The position numbers and the translations under genes are program-made. A stretch of 8,650 nt of DNA, taken from positions 1-8,650 of the forward strand of contig JAFZZD010000789.1 of NCBI GenBank assembly GCA_017615955.1, read 5' to 3'. The stretch is from Victivallales bacterium (lineage in GTDB: Bacteria; Verrucomicrobiota; Lentisphaeria; Oligosphaerales; Oligosphaeraceae). Below are positions 6,664 through 8,650 of this stretch, one piece after another (position 1 is the stretch's first letter; the number at the start of each line of letters is the position of its first letter). Below the pieces are notes generated by a model. The model saw only the letters and a list, made by a program, of their open reading frames with translations. It ran no database searches and was not told the DNA's origin.

Positions 6664-7413
6664 TTAGAGGGACTTGTTGAGGTAGTACATCCTGCGCATT
6701 TCATAGTACAGATTGGATGTGCGTCTCGTTGAGGGGACATTTTGCCTGGATTCAACGTGCCCGTCAATCATGCATACATTGCCGTATGAGAAATTCCTGT
6801 GGCTTTCACATAGTTGTGTGATGGCCGCGTAGTATGAGTACAGCCTGTATGGTCCAAGATTCACCCTGGAGCTGTAGTAGGTCTTGCGCTCCGAGAAGGC
6901 ACCAGTGTCGCTTGCCTGCTGAACTTCGGACAATTTTCTTCCATGTGTGAGTCCGTGTTTTTCATCACCCACATCGGTTGTCGCCAGGAATCCATTGTAT
7001 GTGTAGTTGCAGCGCCCGTAATCGCCGTCTTGGGTCAGGGCCGGATCAAGTGTTGCGCTTGGACAGAAGAAGGTTTTATCGCTTCCGACATATTTCCATA
7101 GCTGCCCGTGCCAGTATTTGGTTTCGTATACTCCTGGAAGATTCTGGAAACCCTTGACATAATAGCAAGCGTCTCCTGTAGAGGTACTTCCTGATGACAG
7201 ATTTGTGCCGCCAGGTGAATGTGGGAAAACATCGTCATTGTCGTCCACGTACAGCGTAAGTGAGGTTCCTAGTTGCTTGAAGTTGCTGGCGCAGGAGATT
7301 TCCCTTGCCTTTTCGCGAGCTTTGCTCAACGCTGGGAGAAGCATTGCCGCAAGCACGGCAATTATGGCTATGACGACCAGCAGCTCGATCAATGTGAAGT
7401 TTTGCTTTTTCAT
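6664..7413 (-). CDS. Type II secretion/type IV pilus-like pseudopilin (prepilin-type N-terminal cleavage/methylation protein)
   Basis: Predicted pseudopilin of 249 residues. The N-terminus [29 protein letters not shown] is a class III prepilin signal: a short basic leader, cleavage before F6, the essential E at +5 (residue 10) and one hydrophobic helix. The residue before the cleavage site is N rather than the usual [20 protein letters not shown] (31-49) and a late [17 protein letters not shown] segment, similar to the H-X9-DG motif, mark the Lentisphaerota/Planctomycete pseudopilin style. Several cysteines may form disulfides after export. AGGAG lies seven bases before the ATG. The gene sits 40 bases after the phosphatase gene and 18 before the GH-like gene, inside one operon. 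No other secretion genes are in the window, so its machinery must be encoded elsewhere. It may be a specialised minor pseudopilin or a surface protein that only uses the prepilin route. Confidence 0.88.
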   Translation of the reverse strand: MKKQNFTLIELLVVIAIIAVLAAMLLPALSKAREKAREISCASNFKQLGTSLTLYVDDNDDVFPHSPGGTNLSSGSTSTGDACYYVKGFQNLPGVYETKYWHGQLWKYVGSDKTFFCPSATLDPALTQDGDYGRCNYTYNGFLATTDVGDEKHGLTHGRKLSEVQQASDTGAFSERKTYYSSRVNLGPYRLYSYYAAITQLCESHRNFSYGNVCMIDGHVESRQNVPSTRRTSNLYYEMRRMYYLNKSL

Positions 7414-7453
7414 GGTTTTGCTCCTCTTGTTTATATTTTAATGTTAAAAGTGC

Positions 7454-8557
7454 CTATAGACTCTCAAGCAGGCGGCCTCGCAATGTGTCTATGTCAAATT
7501 GCGACAGGCCTCCTTCCTTCAGGAATGCCTCCACCTTCTTTGCGTAGGGATCTTGCGCCTCGCCGTATTTGTCCAGCATGGTGAGCAATGCCTTGAGGCC
7601 ATTGTGCCTGGAGCGCTTGCCCCAGCAGCCGAAGGAGGTCATCTCATAGTCGGTGAGCAGGTCTTGGTCCTTTAGGCCAAGGAGCGCTTCCAGTATGAAG
7701 ACAATCTCGCCCGTCCTGTCGGCACCGCCATGGCAGTGGATATAGACGGGGAATTCCACGTTGTTCGCCAGAAAGTGCATTTCCTGCGCAAGCCCCTGGG
7801 GAGTTCTGCTTTTCTTGGGATAGTGGTAGAGTCGCACATTCAGATCCTCCAGTGGGTAGCCTCTCATTCCCTTGGCTGCCTCTTTGATGCCGCGCAGGTC
7901 CCAGTCGGTGCGGATGCGCAGTATGTCCCTTATGACTGCCTTGTTTGGCTGTGCGGCCTTTGTGAAGAAGATGTCCAGGTGGCTGCCACGGTAGATCATT
8001 CCCTGGCGTATGCGTTTGGTGCCATCGGCGGTCTTCCAGCCGCCCACGTCCCTGACGTTTGATATGCCAGGCAGGTTGATCCAGCGGGGCGGCAGGTCAT
8101 CCGTCTTGAATTGGCCGCCATTTGAGCGCTCAATTGTTCCATCCTCCAGCCTTGCATCCACATACCATATATATTTGGTGCCGATGCGAAGATTGTCAAC
8201 AGACACCTTGTTTTCCTTCTCGATGCGAATGCGCCGCACTTCGCCATCGCCAGAAAGCACCAGTATGAATTCCTTTGCAGGCTTGCTGCATTCCCACTGG
8301 AATTCCACTGGTGCGGGGCGGCAGTTGTCCTTTTTGGCCTCGACTATCGCCTTTGCCTCTTTCCACTTCTTGTATTCCAGCTGACTGCGCTCCTCCTCTG
8401 TGTTCCAGAATTGCCTGTGCTCCTCCTGAAGAAGGCACCGCATCTGGTTCTGGGCAGGTTTAATGAGCTTCACGCATGGCTCGGCTTTTTCCTTTTCACT
8501 TTGCGCGAGCAGCATTTGAATTGCACAAAGCAAAACAATGAAAAAAGGTTTTCTCAT
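7454..8557 (-). CDS. Exported tyrosine phosphatase (Y_phosphatase3-like) with N-terminal FN3-like domain
   Basis: Predicted secreted phosphatase of 367 residues. The chosen ATG at 8557 has GGGAG five bases upstream. A TTG twelve bases further up (8569) would read through that ribosome site and spoil the signal peptide, so it was rejected. Residues 1-18 (MRKPFFIVLLCAIQMLLA) form a signal peptide, followed by a charged helical stretch (about 40-77). An FN3-like domain follows (about 83-154, with the GTKYIWYVDAR strand), then the phosphatase domain. NVRDVGGWKTADGTKRIRQG (167-186) is the typical start of this family, DLRGIKE comes later, and HCHGGADRTG holds the CX5R P-loop with C275 and R281. 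The domain could also act on phosphoinositides or other phosphoesters. It leads the operon with the pseudopilin and GH-like genes. The 93 bases upstream hold a loose promoter-like TTGAAA/TATTTT pair with 16-base spacing, too weak to list. Confidence 0.85.
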   Translation of the reverse strand: MRKPFFIVLLCAIQMLLAQSEKEKAEPCVKLIKPAQNQMRCLLQEEHRQFWNTEEERSQLEYKKWKEAKAIVEAKKDNCRPAPVEFQWECSKPAKEFILVLSGDGEVRRIRIEKENKVSVDNLRIGTKYIWYVDARLEDGTIERSNGGQFKTDDLPPRWINLPGISNVRDVGGWKTADGTKRIRQGMIYRGSHLDIFFTKAAQPNKAVIRDILRIRTDWDLRGIKEAAKGMRGYPLEDLNVRLYHYPKKSRTPQGLAQEMHFLANNVEFPVYIHCHGGADRTGEIVFILEALLGLKDQDLLTDYEMTSFGCWGKRSRHNGLKALLTMLDKYGEAQDPYAKKVEAFLKEGGLSQFDIDTLRGRLLESL

Positions 8558-8562
8558 TTCTT

Positions 8563-8567
8563 CTCCC
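8563..8567 (-). promoter_or_regulatory. Ribosome binding site that fixes the phosphatase start
   Basis: GGGAG on the minus strand lies five bases before the ATG at 8555-8557. This is an optimal distance and favours that ATG over the in-frame TTG at 8567-8569. Confidence 0.75.
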
Positions 8568-8650
8568 AATAATAACTATAAGAACATAAAACAGGCTTAA
8601 AATAATTAACACAGTCGATTTTTCAAGACAAAATGAATGTAAGTAGCGAC

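Noticed and set aside
7436..7449. AT-rich palindrome TTTTAA-TG-TTAAAA between the phosphatase and pseudopilin genes
   Set aside because: Short and made only of A/T-rich bases in an AT-rich gap; chance is likely and no matching -35 was seen.
8558..8569. TTG start adding four residues to the phosphatase
   Set aside because: It would overlap the GGGAG ribosome site of the ATG at 8557 and place acidic residues in front of the signal peptide.

Overview
The window looks like chromosomal DNA of an uncultured Lentisphaerota (Victivallis-like) or closely related PVC bacterium. The main clue is a secreted pseudopilin-like protein with the N-terminus and conserved 'CxSNxKQLG' segment typical of the very large pseudopilin families of that phylum. 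It sits next to secreted glycan-enzyme-like proteins and a Gfo/Idh/MocA-like protein, two other families expanded there. The assignment rests on recognising protein style, not on a database search. All seven supported genes lie on the minus strand; the long plus-strand frames are shadows. Read in transcription order, from high to low coordinates, there are four blocks.

(1) 8557-3577 is a three-gene operon: a signal-peptide-bearing FN3-like/tyrosine-phosphatase protein, a type II/IV pseudopilin-like protein, and a 1022-residue secreted GH123/DUF6067-like glycoside hydrolase relative. Gaps are 40 and 18 bases, and each start has a good Shine-Dalgarno. All three products are predicted to be exported or envelope-linked.

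(2) 3412-2529 is the conserved ribosomal pair rplM-rpsI, closed by a clear intrinsic terminator at 2483-2513.

(3) 2334-1681 is a short, degenerate Gfo/Idh/MocA-like gene, separated from rpsI by a REP-like nested hairpin (2366-2422). It appears to lack the usual dinucleotide-binding start and the EKP catalytic motif.

(4) 1427-12 is a P-loop ATPase (ATPase_2 plus DUF234 type) with an apparently intact C-terminal PD-(D/E)XK nuclease-like motif. Upstream of it lie four copies of a 13-15 base motif in alternating orientation (1482-1601). The first copy falls between the -35 and -10 of a good sigma70-type promoter (1471-1499).

The most interesting part of the window is the ATPase and its palindromic array. 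The repeats look like operators, or like the recognition sequence of a selfish or REP-like module served by the neighbouring ATPase/nuclease. The phosphatase-pseudopilin-glycoside-hydrolase operon is a second candidate system, possibly a cargo-linked secretion or surface glycan module. No tRNA, rRNA, CRISPR array, transposase or integrase was seen, and no stretch longer than about 250 bases lacks a gene.
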